Shown: positions 1 through 8,612 of the stretch, piece by piece
How the letters are laid out: each line of letters opens with the position of its first letter
Position numbering within the stretch: position 1 is the stretch's first letter
Source of the DNA: an uncultured Pseudomonadota bacterium
GTDB lineage: Bacteria; Myxococcota_A; UBA796; SXON01
Assembly: GCA_903921785.1 (NCBI GenBank)
Contig: CAIXRH010000249.1
Span: forward strand, 1 to 52,605
DNA: 52,605 nucleotides
Direction of reading: 5' to 3'
The notes under the pieces: generated by a model
Told to the model about the DNA's origin: nothing
Seen by the model: only the letters and a program-made list of their open reading frames with translations
Database searches by the model: none
Made by a program: the position numbers and the translations under genes

Positions 1-2
1 CG

Positions 3-743
3 TGGGGCGCGGGGCGCGGCGGCGGAGGGGCGGCGCGCCCGGTCGCAGCCGCCGCGCTCTTGCTCCTCGCGGCGCTGTCCGCGCCCCCCGCCTGGGCCTC
101 GCCCGTGGACCCCGCGGTGCGGTTGCACCAGGCCGACGTGGTGGCGAGCGCGGCGAGCGCAGTGGCCCGGGCCCGCGCCGAGAACGCCCGGCCGAAGGAG
201 GTCGCGGCCCTGATGGCCACGTACCGCTCCGCCGCGGTGGCGCTCGCCGCGATGGACGCCGACGCCCCCACCGAGGACCGCGGTCACCACGCCGCGCGGG
301 TCGCCCTCATCGAGGCGACGGCCGCCGGCCGCGAGGCCAGGGCGGCGGCGGCGGAGCTCCAGGCGTGGTTGGGGCCCCTCGACGCCCGGCTCACCCTCCT
401 CGCCGCCGTTCCGGATGCGTCATCCCGGCTCCGCGACGGTGCGCTGGCCCGGAGCATGAGGTTGGACGCGGCGGATCAGGCCCTCGCCATCGCGGAGCTC
501 GCGGTGTACGACGCGACGCAGGCGCAGGCGGCCGCGGCGATCTTGGAGATTCGGGCGGCGTCGTTGCGCGCCGAGGCGGGGCCGCACGGCGGCGGCGGCC
601 TCGAGGCCACCGCCGAGCTCCGCGAGCTGGAGATGGAAGCGACCGGCCTCCGCGCGCGCATCGCGGCGGACTGGGCGATGCGCGATCGGGCGGAGGCCCT
701 CCGGGCCTCGCTGGTGGAGAACCCTGACGGAGGTGGCCGATGA
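3..743 (+). CDS. Partial exported Ala-rich helical protein, function unknown
   Basis: The reading frame is open to the window edge, so the start may lie upstream; the only start seen inside is a TTG at 60 without a clear ribosome site. The N-terminal part is a hydrophobic stretch ending in a Trp-Ala / Ser-Pro junction that looks like a signal peptidase site. The mature part is about 210 residues, almost entirely Ala/Glu/Arg-rich and predicted helical or coiled coil, with no cysteine pairs or recognisable motif. It overlaps the next gene by ATGA and should be co-translated with it. That neighbour looks like an outer-membrane barrel, so this may be a periplasmic partner, but that is inference. 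I do not recognise a family. Confidence 0.6.
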   Translation, partial: WGAGRGGGGAARPVAAAALLLLAALSAPPAWASPVDPAVRLHQADVVASAASAVARARAENARPKEVAALMATYRSAAVALAAMDADAPTEDRGHHAARVALIEATAAGREARAAAAELQAWLGPLDARLTLLAAVPDASSRLRDGALARSMRLDAADQALAIAELAVYDATQAQAAAAILEIRAASLRAEAGPHGGGGLEATAELRELEMEATGLRARIAADWAMRDRAEALRASLVENPDGGGR

Positions 744-1801
744 TGCTCTGGATGACCCTGGCGTTTGCAGAGACGTCGGCGGAAGTGACGGTGGTGGCCG
801 GCGCCCGGAGCGCGCCGGAGAGCGCGATCCAGGTGCCGGCGAGCTGGGAGGGCGGCTTCGAACCGTCCGGGCTCCTCGCGGTGGAGGCAGGCGTGGAGCA
901 CGTGAGCCGTCAGGGGCTCCTGGTCCGCGGCGGGCTCGGGGCGTGGGGCTACGCGCCCGACCTCGACGCATCCCTGGGCCACGGCGAGCTCGGCCTGGGG
1001 TGGATGCGGACCATCGGCGGCGCCCGGCTGCGCATCGAGGGCGGGGCTGACGGGGAGCTGTTTCCGGGAATCTCCGGGGCGAACAACCTGCGGGGCGAGC
1101 TGCTCGCGTCGGTGCGGAGCCCGGGCTCGGCGCCGCTCGGGGGCGGCGTGACGCTCCGCGCCGTCGAGCGGGCGTTCGTCGGCACCGAGAACGCCGACTA
1201 CTCGTTCGCGGAGCTGGGCGTGGAGGGGCGGTGGGCCGCTTCGCCGGCGTGGACCTTGCAGGCCGGCGTCGGCGGCGAGGTCAACACGCCCGAGCTCTGG
1301 GGCGAAGGGTTGCCGGGCGCGCAGGTCCGCCCCTGGCTCCGGGCCCGGTGGGCGGGGACCCGCGGGTTCCTCGAGGGCGAGTACCGCTTCGTGGGGGCGT
1401 GGGGCGGCCTCCTCGACCAGAACGAACGCCCAGTGTTCACCCCGCTCGCCGACTACGCCGACGACGTGGACGCGCTCTCCGGCGACGGCTTCACCCAGCA
1501 TCGGGTCTCGCTCCGCGGCGCCGCTGACCTCGGCAAATGGCGTGTCGCGCCGTCCGTGTTCTTCCGGACCCGCGTGTACAGCGTGGCCGCCTGCGCCGAT
1601 GGCGAGCTGGAGGGCCTCTGCGCTTCGGTGGACGCGACCCAGGCCTGGGGCGCGCAGCTCCGCCTGGACGCGCCGGGTGGGAAGACGGGCCTCCGACCGT
1701 TCGTGGCGCTCGGGGTGAACGCCGCGGATCGGCCGGCCGTGATGGACGGGTGGGGCTGGGTGGGCTTCCGCTGGGTGAGCGAGGCCAAGGCGCCGGGCTG
1801 A
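740..1801 (+). CDS. Predicted outer-membrane beta-barrel protein
   Basis: The ATG overlaps the upstream stop (ATGA) and has GGAGGT 5 nt upstream, so the start is well supported. The N-terminus is a very short signal sequence (MMLWMTLAFA, cleavage before Glu) without any basic residue. The remaining ~340 residues alternate hydrophobic and polar residues in many strands rich in Gly, Trp and Tyr, for example GLGAWGYAPD and GWGWVGFRWVS near the end, as in outer-membrane barrels. Two Cys in one loop (CADGELEGLC) could form a disulfide. No enzymatic motif is seen. It probably works with the preceding helical exported protein. A porin-like or assembly role is possible but not shown. Confidence 0.65.
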   Translation: MMLWMTLAFAETSAEVTVVAGARSAPESAIQVPASWEGGFEPSGLLAVEAGVEHVSRQGLLVRGGLGAWGYAPDLDASLGHGELGLGWMRTIGGARLRIEGGADGELFPGISGANNLRGELLASVRSPGSAPLGGGVTLRAVERAFVGTENADYSFAELGVEGRWAASPAWTLQAGVGGEVNTPELWGEGLPGAQVRPWLRARWAGTRGFLEGEYRFVGAWGGLLDQNERPVFTPLADYADDVDALSGDGFTQHRVSLRGAADLGKWRVAPSVFFRTRVYSVAACADGELEGLCASVDATQAWGAQLRLDAPGGKTGLRPFVALGVNAADRPAVMDGWGWVGFRWVSEAKAPG

Positions 1802-1821
1802 GCGCCGCGTCGGGCCGCGCG

Positions 1822-1916
1822 GGTGCAGCCGGTGCCGGGCTCCGGGCGACCGGCGTGCGGCGTCGCCGACGCCTGTCTCGGCTCGCGACGGTGGAGGAGG
1901 GGCGAGAGGTGGAACC
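1822..1916. repeat. Dispersed intergenic repeat, family B, copy 1
   Basis: This stretch lies in the 182-bp gap between the barrel gene and the monooxygenase. It shares its start (GGTGCAGCCGGTGC) and a 55-bp 3' block ending in GGAACC with positions 14401-14478. Hand alignment of the 3' block gives about 45 of 55 identical bases. Copy 2 is shorter in the middle. Function is unknown; a REP-like intergenic element is plausible. Confidence 0.5.
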
Positions 1917-1983
1917 CTGATCGTCGTTGCTGGCCGCCGCGGCGCTTCCGGGCTACCGCGGCGCACCCTCGGGAGACCCGCCG

Positions 1984-3231
1984 ATGTTCGTCCTGCTGCT
2001 CGCGGCTTGTGGCACCTCTGTCGATTCGTCCGGGGAGCCTGCGGGCGACTCGGGCACCCCCTCCGACGCGCCCGTCTGGTACGGCGACGTGGAGCCCATC
2101 GTCGGCGCGAGCTGCACCGGCTGTCACGTCGAAGGCGGGATCGGCGGCTTCTCCCTGGATAGCTACGACGCGGCGAAGCCGATGGCCGCCGCCATGGCCT
2201 CCTCCGTGCAGGCGAAGAAGATGCCGCCCTGGAAGGCGGACGACGGCTGCCGAGAGTACCGCGACGATCTCTCGCTCAGCCCCGAGGCCCTCCAGCGCAT
2301 CGTCGACTGGGCCGCGGCCGGCGCCCTGGAAGGGGACGCCGCGAAGAGCATCCACCTGGCCGCGCCCGTGGAAACCCTGAGCCGGGTGGACGCGACGCTC
2401 ACCCTCCCGGTGCCGTACACGCCGTCCACCACCCGCCCCGATGACTATCGGTGTTTCCTGGTCGACTGGCCGGTGGATCACGACACGTACATGACCGGCT
2501 ACGTCATCCGCCCCGACCAGACCTCGATCGTGCACCACCTCGTCGCGTACATCGCCCCGCCCGAGCAGCTCGCCGAGTTCGAGGGGTTGGATGCGCAGGA
2601 TGAAGAGCCGGGCTGGACCTGCTTCGGCGGGCCCGGCATCGCCAACCAGCAGGACGCGGAGTGGCTCGGCGCCTGGGCCCCCGGAGGCACCTCGGGCGAC
2701 TTCCCCGACGGCACCGGGATTCCGATGAAGACGGGCTCGAAGGTCGTCTTGCAGATGCACTACAACACCTCGAACGCCGCGGCGGTCGCCGATCAGACCA
2801 CGATGGACGTGATGTACGACGACGACGTGGACGTCCCGGCGACCATCCAGCCCTGGGCCGATCCCGACTGGCTCGACGGCACCGGGATGGAGATTCCGGC
2901 GGCCACCAACGGCACCGAGCACGAGTTCAGCTTCACCTTCCCCCGCGGCGGGTTCCAGATCCACAACGCCGCCCTGCACATGCACCAGCTCGGCCGCACC
3001 GCCCGCCTCGAGGTCGATCACAAGGACGGCACGAGCGACTGCCTGCTCGCCATCTCCGACTGGGACTTCAACTGGCAGCGCACCTACACCTTCACCGAGC
3101 CCTACGACGTCCAGGGCGGCGACGCGCTCAAGGTGAGCTGCACCTGGGACAACCCGGGGAGCGAAGAGGTGAACTGGGGCGAGGGCACGTCGGACGAGAT
3201 GTGCCTGGGGACGATGTTGTTTTCGTACTGA
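1984..3231 (+). CDS. Haem c-fused copper type II monooxygenase (PHM/DBM-like) lipoprotein
   Basis: The 415-residue protein starts at an ATG giving a minimal lipoprotein signal, MFVLLLAAC, with Cys9 as lipidation site. A c-type haem motif CTGCH is at 44-48, followed by a cytochrome-like segment (MPPWKADDGC). The rest matches the ascorbate-dependent copper monooxygenase fold. The usual ligands can be placed: HH at 184-185 and H259 (CuH site), HMH at 332-334, and Met406 in DEMC (CuM site). Family members hydroxylate small substrates with O2 and an electron donor; the fused haem could supply electrons in place of ascorbate, which is inference. It ends 6 bp from a convergent gene. The substrate cannot be read from sequence. 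Confidence 0.88.
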   Translation: MFVLLLAACGTSVDSSGEPAGDSGTPSDAPVWYGDVEPIVGASCTGCHVEGGIGGFSLDSYDAAKPMAAAMASSVQAKKMPPWKADDGCREYRDDLSLSPEALQRIVDWAAAGALEGDAAKSIHLAAPVETLSRVDATLTLPVPYTPSTTRPDDYRCFLVDWPVDHDTYMTGYVIRPDQTSIVHHLVAYIAPPEQLAEFEGLDAQDEEPGWTCFGGPGIANQQDAEWLGAWAPGGTSGDFPDGTGIPMKTGSKVVLQMHYNTSNAAAVADQTTMDVMYDDDVDVPATIQPWADPDWLDGTGMEIPAATNGTEHEFSFTFPRGGFQIHNAALHMHQLGRTARLEVDHKDGTSDCLLAISDWDFNWQRTYTFTEPYDVQGGDALKVSCTWDNPGSEEVNWGEGTSDEMCLGTMLFSY

Positions 3232-3247
3232 CGGGCCCTACGGCCCG
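3232..3247. terminator. Small hairpin between convergent genes
   Basis: CGGGCC and GGCCCG form a 6-bp stem with a CTAC loop exactly where the monooxygenase and the kinase gene converge. There is no T-tract on either side, so it is only a possible shared terminator. Confidence 0.3.
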
Positions 3248-5076
3248 ACGGCGATCTTCATCGGCTTGGCGGCGCTGCCGTCCCGAACCGTGGTTCCACC
3301 CACATCCGTGGCCGCCACGAAGTACTCGATGCCGCCCGCCATGGTGTCGTCCACCTTGACGGAGGCGGTGTAGCTGCCGGGGCCCGCGGCGTTCATCGCC
3401 TTGTCGTGGAACGCGCCGCCGCCGACACCGCGGTAATACAGCTTCAGCGTGTACTTGCCGCCGATCGACGCGGTGATGGTGGCGGTGCCGCCGACGGTCG
3501 CGGCGCCGGAGGAGCTGGTGGTGAGCTTGCCGGCCGGCGCGGCGGGTGGGCGCGCTTCGGGGGGCGTGGGCTTCTCGGCCGGCGTGGCCGCGACGTCGCC
3601 GACCGGGGTGGGCACGGGGGGCGTGGACGGAGCGGTGACGGGCGTGGCCGTCGGCGTGCTCGCGCCGCCGTCGGGAGTGGGCGCGGCCGTTCCGCCGCCG
3701 TTGGGGAGCGTGCCGCTGCCATTCGGGGCGGAGGGTGTTCCGGCGCCGTGCGCGGGTGCCGGCGCGGCGGTGCCCGACGGCGGGGGGGTGCCGGCGGGAG
3801 CTCCAGGGTTCTCGCCCGGATTCGCCGCGGGGTTCGCCGCGGGGTCGACCGGCGGCGGGGCGACGGGCGTGCCAGGCTCGGTCGTGGCGGGGGTGGTCGT
3901 GCCCCCGTTTGGCGCGACGATGGGCGGCGGGCGCACGAACCAGAGGAGCAGGCCGGCGACGCCCAGGGCCATCACGACCGCGGCGGGGAGCAGCACCCGC
4001 GCGGAGGTGGAGGGAGGGGGGCGCGGCGGGGGCGATTGCGGCCCGCGAGGGCGGTTCGCCCGGGGCGACGGCCGATCGATCGCGACTGGCGGTGGCGACG
4101 GCTCAGCGAGCATGGCCGCGCGCGGCGCCTCGGGTACCATCGTGCCTTCGTTCGGCTGGGAGCGGCGATAGGCGTCGGGGTCGAGCTGCGCGAGGGTGTC
4201 GATCACCTCGGCGTTACTCTGGCGCTCCGGGGCGCGGGAGACGAGGTCGGGCGTGTCGGGGGGATCTTCGGGGAGGAGGGGGAGTATGGCCCGGAGCGCG
4301 TCGGCCATCGCGCGGGCACTCGGGTAGCGATCTTCGCGGCGGTAGCGGGTGCTCCGACGGATCACCTCGGCGAGCGGCTCGGGGACGCCCTCGTACCACT
4401 CGGCCTCGCCGTCCGACATGAACAGCTCAGGGGGCGTGTCGTTCTTGAGCAGCGACCACAGGGTGCCGCCGATGCTGTAGATGTCGGCCCGCGCATCTAC
4501 CTGCTTGGCGTTCGACTTCTGCTCGGGCGCCATAAAACCCCAGGTGCCGAGCACGGCGCCGGTGCGGGTCATGCCCGCCTTGTCGTCGGCCTGGACCTGG
4601 GCGATGCCGAAGTCCGTGATGCGGAGCTCGCCGTTCTTGGTGAGCAGCACGTTGTGGGGCTTGATGTCGCGATGGATCACGTTGGCTTCATGCGCGGCGT
4701 GGATCGCCTCGCAGAGCTCGATCGTGACCCGGGTGGCCATCCGCGGCGGCAGCGCACCGTGGGCCCGCACCCGGTCCACCAGGGAGCCACCCTCGATGAG
4801 CTCCATCACGATGAAGACCCGCTCGCCGTCCTCGCCCATGTCGAACACCCGGACCACCCGGGCGTTCTCGAGGTTGGCCATGGTCTGCGCTTCGCTGAGG
4901 AACCGCCGCCGCAGCGCCGGGCGTTGGGCGAACGCGGGGCTCAGGATCTTGATCGCGCGCGGGCGCTGAAGACGCTGGTCGTACGCCCGGTAAACCGTGG
5001 CCATGCCGCCTTCACCGATGACCTCTATCAGCTGGAAGCGGCCTTCGGCGAGGGGCTGGGGGCGAACACTACTCAT
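3238..5076 (-). CDS. Membrane-anchored Ser/Thr protein kinase (PknB type)
   Basis: The 612-residue protein has an N-terminal Hanks kinase domain (about 13-265): glycine loop GEGGMATVY at 21-29, Lys43, HRD at 135-137, DFG at 155-157, APE at 183-185, so it should be active. A juxtamembrane region leads to one transmembrane helix (about 361-381). Outside the membrane is a ~130-residue Pro/Thr/Gly/Ala-rich stalk and a C-terminal ~100-residue beta-rich, Ig-like domain with no PASTA signature. This is the layout of a one-pass sensor kinase. It is the last gene of a minus-strand run behind the PssD/PssE glycosyltransferase pair (15-bp gap), which suggests a link with surface glycan synthesis. Its substrates are unknown. 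Confidence 0.93.
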   Translation of the reverse strand: MSSVRPQPLAEGRFQLIEVIGEGGMATVYRAYDQRLQRPRAIKILSPAFAQRPALRRRFLSEAQTMANLENARVVRVFDMGEDGERVFIVMELIEGGSLVDRVRAHGALPPRMATRVTIELCEAIHAAHEANVIHRDIKPHNVLLTKNGELRITDFGIAQVQADDKAGMTRTGAVLGTWGFMAPEQKSNAKQVDARADIYSIGGTLWSLLKNDTPPELFMSDGEAEWYEGVPEPLAEVIRRSTRYRREDRYPSARAMADALRAILPLLPEDPPDTPDLVSRAPERQSNAEVIDTLAQLDPDAYRRSQPNEGTMVPEAPRAAMLAEPSPPPVAIDRPSPRANRPRGPQSPPPRPPPSTSARVLLPAAVVMALGVAGLLLWFVRPPPIVAPNGGTTTPATTEPGTPVAPPPVDPAANPAANPGENPGAPAGTPPPSGTAAPAPAHGAGTPSAPNGSGTLPNGGGTAAPTPDGGASTPTATPVTAPSTPPVPTPVGDVAATPAEKPTPPEARPPAAPAGKLTTSSSGAATVGGTATITASIGGKYTLKLYYRGVGGGAFHDKAMNAAGPGSYTASVKVDDTMAGGIEYFVAATDVGGTTVRDGSAAKPMKIAVGP

Positions 5077-5091
5077 CCACTGCGGACTCTA

Positions 5092-5589
5092 TCACCTCTT
5101 GACGAGTCCGGCGCAGAGCTCGTCGAGCCGCAGCGCGAAGGCGCGCGCCCGCTCCGGACCCCCTACGTTCGGGCCCAGGCTGGCGACCCGGGCGGCGTGT
5201 TCGCGGATCGTGGGACCGAGCTCGGCGATGTCGAGCACCACGAGCACCCGGTCGGCGATCCGGCGGGAGAAGCGGACCTGATGATCGTCGACGTGTTCGC
5301 CGAACTTCGCCTGGCGCGGCACCACCACGGGCACCTTTCCGAGGGCCAGCGCCTGCATGATCGAGGCCGGTCCGCCGTGGGTGACGACGACGCGGGCCCG
5401 GCGCATCCAGTCCTGCACCGCGTCGAAGCCGATCATCGCCTCGTGGGTGCACTGAGCGGGGACGAGCTTGCTGTACCCGGTCTGGATGTGGACGGGCTCG
5501 GTGATCTCGCCCGTGGCCACGAGCCGATCGAGCTCGCCGACGAGCCGATCGAAGGGGTCCTCGTGGGTGCCGACCGTGCAGAAGATCAC
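5092..5589 (-). CDS. pssE: Glycosyltransferase catalytic subunit, PssE/Alg13-like
   Basis: The 165-residue protein starts at a GTG that overlaps the upstream stop (GTGA), directly giving the family N-terminus (V)IFCTVGTHEDPFDRL. This is the glycosyltransferase family 28 C-terminal (Alg13-type) half: TVGTH loop, then VVTHGGPASIMQAL and PVVVPR near residue 120, the nucleotide-sugar binding segment. It works as a dimer with the membrane partner encoded just upstream, adding a sugar (GlcNAc or GlcA in known pairs) to a lipid-linked intermediate. Donor and acceptor cannot be told from sequence. Upstream in-frame residues are not family-like, so the short start is preferred. Confidence 0.88.
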   Translation of the reverse strand: MIFCTVGTHEDPFDRLVGELDRLVATGEITEPVHIQTGYSKLVPAQCTHEAMIGFDAVQDWMRRARVVVTHGGPASIMQALALGKVPVVVPRQAKFGEHVDDHQVRFSRRIADRVLVVLDIAELGPTIREHAARVASLGPNVGGPERARAFALRLDELCAGLVKR

Positions 5590-6059
5590 AGGACGGCCCC
5601 GAGGTGGATGCCCTCCGGGTAGAAGGCCTTCTGCTCTTCCCACTGCACGACCATCCGGTCGAGGACGGGGCGCACCAGCCGTGCGGTGAGCGTGGGCGAG
5701 TCGATGCGGTCGTACACTTCTACGTAGACGGTCTTGCAGCCGAAGACCACCTTGCCGATCCAGAAGAACGGCACTGCGAGGCCGGCGCCGTTGCTCACCA
5801 GGACGTCGGGGCGCTCCTTCGCGAGCACCTTCACCGCGAGCGCCGCGTTCTTGAGGAGGTTCTTCACGTTGCGGTTGGTCGGGTGGTGGCCCCAGTAGGT
5901 GCGCTCCCCACGCAGGAGCGAGACGGCGTCGGGCTTGTCGAACGTGACCCAGAACCGCTCGTGGTTCCCCCACCACGCGTCGAGGCAGTGGAGCTGGGCG
6001 AGGTGCCCGCCGGAGGAGCACACAATGCCGATGCGGTAGGGGGTGGGGGGCGTGGCCAC
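5586..6059 (-). CDS. pssD: Glycosyltransferase membrane-anchoring subunit, PssD/Alg14-like
   Basis: This 157-residue protein starts at GTG 6059 and contains the Alg14 signature CSSGGHLAQ near residues 14-22, the WVTFDKPDA segment and a SNGAGLAVPFFWIGK stretch that is probably membrane-associated. In known pairs this subunit recruits the catalytic Alg13/PssE partner to the membrane and forms the active site with it. The partner gene overlaps its stop codon. Together with the flippase and glycosidase across the divergent gap it suggests polysaccharide synthesis. The 78-bp gap to the divergent MopE-like gene contains a GATAGG hexamer on this strand that may be a -10 element. Confidence 0.88.
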   Translation of the reverse strand: MATPPTPYRIGIVCSSGGHLAQLHCLDAWWGNHERFWVTFDKPDAVSLLRGERTYWGHHPTNRNVKNLLKNAALAVKVLAKERPDVLVSNGAGLAVPFFWIGKVVFGCKTVYVEVYDRIDSPTLTARLVRPVLDRMVVQWEEQKAFYPEGIHLGAVL

Positions 6060-6125
6060 GGTGTCGGACGTGTCCTATCCCACGTCTCTGGGGGGGCGTC
6101 CGCCGTCCGGAACGTCAAGATCGTG

Positions 6126-6131
6126 TATGCT
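6126..6131 (+). promoter_or_regulatory. Possible -10 element of a leaderless transcript
   Basis: TATGCT ends 6 nt before the ATG at 6138, so a start 7 nt downstream of the hexamer would begin on the A of ATG. There is no Shine-Dalgarno sequence and no convincing -35 box. Confidence 0.35.
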
Positions 6132-6137
6132 CGCGCC

Positions 6138-8561
6138 ATGAAGTCGTTCTCCTGGCTCGCGCTCGTCCTTCTGGTAGGTTGTCCCGACCCGAACGCCGGG
6201 AAGACGATCGACGTGGACGGGGATGGCCTCGTCGGCAGTGACGACTGTGACGACGACAACGCCGACATCGGCGGGCCCGTCACCCGGTACGCGGACGACG
6301 ACGGAGACGGGTACGGTGGCGCCGAGGTGGCGGCGTGCGGGGCCTCGGAGGGCGTGGTCGACGAAGCGGGCGACTGCGACGACGCCGAGGCCGGCGTGAA
6401 CCCCGCGGCGGCCGAGTCCTGCGACGGGAAAGACAACAACTGCGACGGCGCGGTGGACGAAGGCGTGGTGACGACCTGGTACCTTGACGCCGACGACGAC
6501 GGCTTCGGAGACGCCACCCAGACCACCACCTCCTGTGAACAGCCCAGTGGCTACGTCAACAACAACACCGATTGTGACGACGCGGATGGCGCGGTGTTCC
6601 CCAACGCCGAGGAGCTGTGCAACGACGCGGACGACAACTGCAACGGGGAGATTGACGAGGGTGCGAGCGGCGAGGCCCTCCGCTACGCCGACACCGATGG
6701 CGACGGGTACGGCGACCCCGGGGACGTGCTCTCCACCTGCCACGAGGTCGCTGGCCGGGTCGAGGACAAGACCGACTGCGACGACGGCAACCCGCTCGTC
6801 CACCCCGCGGCCACCGAGCTCTGCAACACGATCGACGACGACTGCGACGGCCAGATCGACGAGGCTGGCGCGGCCGACCCGCTCACCTGGTACGCCGACG
6901 TGGACGGCGACGGCTACGGCGACGAGGCCTCGACCGCCGCCGCGTGCACGGCGCCCGCCGGCTACGTCGCGATCGTCGGCGACTGCGACGACGGCGACGC
7001 CGCTTACAACCCTGGCGCCATCGAGTCGGACTGCACCGACCCCAACGACTACAACTGCGACGGAAGCGTGATGTACGCCGACGCCGACGGGGACGGCTTC
7101 GCGGCCTGCGCCGAGTGCGACGACGCGAACGCCGGCAACTTCCCTGGTGCGACGGAGTATTGCGACGGCTACGACAACGATTGCGACGGCACGGTGGACG
7201 AGCCGGACGCCGCCGACGCGCTCACCTGGTACGCCGACAACGACCACGACCTCTACGGCGACGCCGGCAGCTCGAGCGTCGGCTGCAGCGCCCCGCTCGG
7301 CTCCCTCGCCGACAACACCGACTGCGACGACACGGACGCCACGGTGAACCCGAGCGCCACCGAGCTCTGCAACGGCGTCGACGACGACTGCGACACCGCG
7401 ATCGATGAAGACTCCGCCGCCGACGCCCTCGACTGGTACGCCGACACCGACGGCGACGGCTACGGGGACGCGACCTCCACCGCGCACGCCTGCGACGCCC
7501 CGGCTGGCTACGTCGCCGACGCCACCGACTGCGACGACGGGCGGAACCTCACTCACCCCGGCGCCACCGAGTATTGCAACACCGAGGACGACGACTGCGA
7601 CGGCGTCGTGGACGACGCCGCCATCGACGCCCGGACGTACTGGCAGGACTTCGACGGCGACGGCTACGGCAACTCCCTCGTCTCCGCGACGGAGTGCAGC
7701 GTTCCCGCCGGCTATGTGCGCGACGACGACGACTGCGACGACACCGACGCCGCGATCAACCCGGGCGAGAGCGAGGTCTGCAACGGCCTCGACGACGACT
7801 GCGACGGCACCGCCGACGACGGCCTCGCGGTGACCACCTGGTACGCCGACGTGGACGGGGACACCTACGGCGACGTCGCCTACAGCGACTGCGTGCAGCC
7901 CGCCGGCACGGTGGACAACGACTGGGACTGCGACGACAGCAACGCCGCGATCTACCCGGGGAGCGACATCTCCTGCCCGTGGCCGAGCTGCCTGGATCTG
8001 CTGGACGACGGCATCGCCGCCACCTCGGGCTCCTACTACATCGACTTCGCGGGCACCTCCACGCTCACCGAGTGCGACCAGACGACCGACGGGGGCGGGT
8101 GGACGCTCATCTTCTCCGACGACATGACCGCGGGCGCCGACCCCGGCTGGAGCATGACCACCACCTACAGCTGCGGCGCCTGGGGCACGATCCTCGGCGG
8201 CTACGGGATCATGTCCGGCGGCAGCTTCGACATCGACCTCTCCACCTACGCCATCGCCCACACCGAGACGTGGACGTACCTGCGCTACATCGCGCTCGAC
8301 AGCTGGGATGGCGAGTCCGGCTACGTGCAGATCGACGGCACGACGGATTGGACGCTCGCGATCAACAACCACAGCTCCTCGTACTCGGAGGTCTGTGGGT
8401 GGAACCGGGGCTATTACGGCTCGTACGACTCGCGGCACGGGGTCTCGATCCAGACCGGTCACACCGCGGGAACGCTCACGCTCACCGCGGGGAGCACCCT
8501 CGACCAGGGCCCGACCGACGAGAGCTTCGGGGTGGACGACGTGTACGTCTGGATCCGGTAG
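6138..8561 (+). CDS. MopE-like metal-binding repeat lipoprotein with fibrinogen-like C-terminus
   Basis: The 807-residue protein begins MKSFSWLALVLLVGC, a lipoprotein signal with Cys15. Residues ~25-610 hold about ten tandem ~60-residue units with the pattern DCDD, NPxAxExC, DxDCDGxxDE, each followed by a DxDGDGYGD calcium-type loop. This is the putative metal-binding (MopE) repeat, common in surface proteins of Myxococcota. From about 613 onward is a different domain starting SCLDLLDDG and containing CDQTTDGGGWTLIF, like the fibrinogen-C subdomain found in some bacterial secreted proteins. It is likely a surface-exposed, metal-rich, disulfide-bonded protein. Copper binding is known only for MopE itself, so the metal here is inferred. 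An antisense ORF of 795 codons is a shadow of the repeats. Confidence 0.85.
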   Translation: MKSFSWLALVLLVGCPDPNAGKTIDVDGDGLVGSDDCDDDNADIGGPVTRYADDDGDGYGGAEVAACGASEGVVDEAGDCDDAEAGVNPAAAESCDGKDNNCDGAVDEGVVTTWYLDADDDGFGDATQTTTSCEQPSGYVNNNTDCDDADGAVFPNAEELCNDADDNCNGEIDEGASGEALRYADTDGDGYGDPGDVLSTCHEVAGRVEDKTDCDDGNPLVHPAATELCNTIDDDCDGQIDEAGAADPLTWYADVDGDGYGDEASTAAACTAPAGYVAIVGDCDDGDAAYNPGAIESDCTDPNDYNCDGSVMYADADGDGFAACAECDDANAGNFPGATEYCDGYDNDCDGTVDEPDAADALTWYADNDHDLYGDAGSSSVGCSAPLGSLADNTDCDDTDATVNPSATELCNGVDDDCDTAIDEDSAADALDWYADTDGDGYGDATSTAHACDAPAGYVADATDCDDGRNLTHPGATEYCNTEDDDCDGVVDDAAIDARTYWQDFDGDGYGNSLVSATECSVPAGYVRDDDDCDDTDAAINPGESEVCNGLDDDCDGTADDGLAVTTWYADVDGDTYGDVAYSDCVQPAGTVDNDWDCDDSNAAIYPGSDISCPWPSCLDLLDDGIAATSGSYYIDFAGTSTLTECDQTTDGGGWTLIFSDDMTAGADPGWSMTTTYSCGAWGTILGGYGIMSGGSFDIDLSTYAIAHTETWTYLRYIALDSWDGESGYVQIDGTTDWTLAINNHSSSYSEVCGWNRGYYGSYDSRHGVSIQTGHTAGTLTLTAGSTLDQGPTDESFGVDDVYVWIR

Positions 8562-8612
8562 CCGCCCCCGGGCGGTTCCCCGTGCGGCGCCGGGCCCGGG
8601 TTAGTCCGGGAC

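Noticed and set aside
2-727. 241-codon ORF at the left edge
   Set aside because: Arg/Gly/Pro-rich shadow of the exported helical protein in frame 3, whose signal-like N-terminus and ATGA overlap are convincing.
6075-8462. 795-codon ORF antisense to the MopE-like gene
   Set aside because: Its Val/Gly/Ala-rich repeats mirror the DCDD repeats on the other strand; no start context or family likeness.
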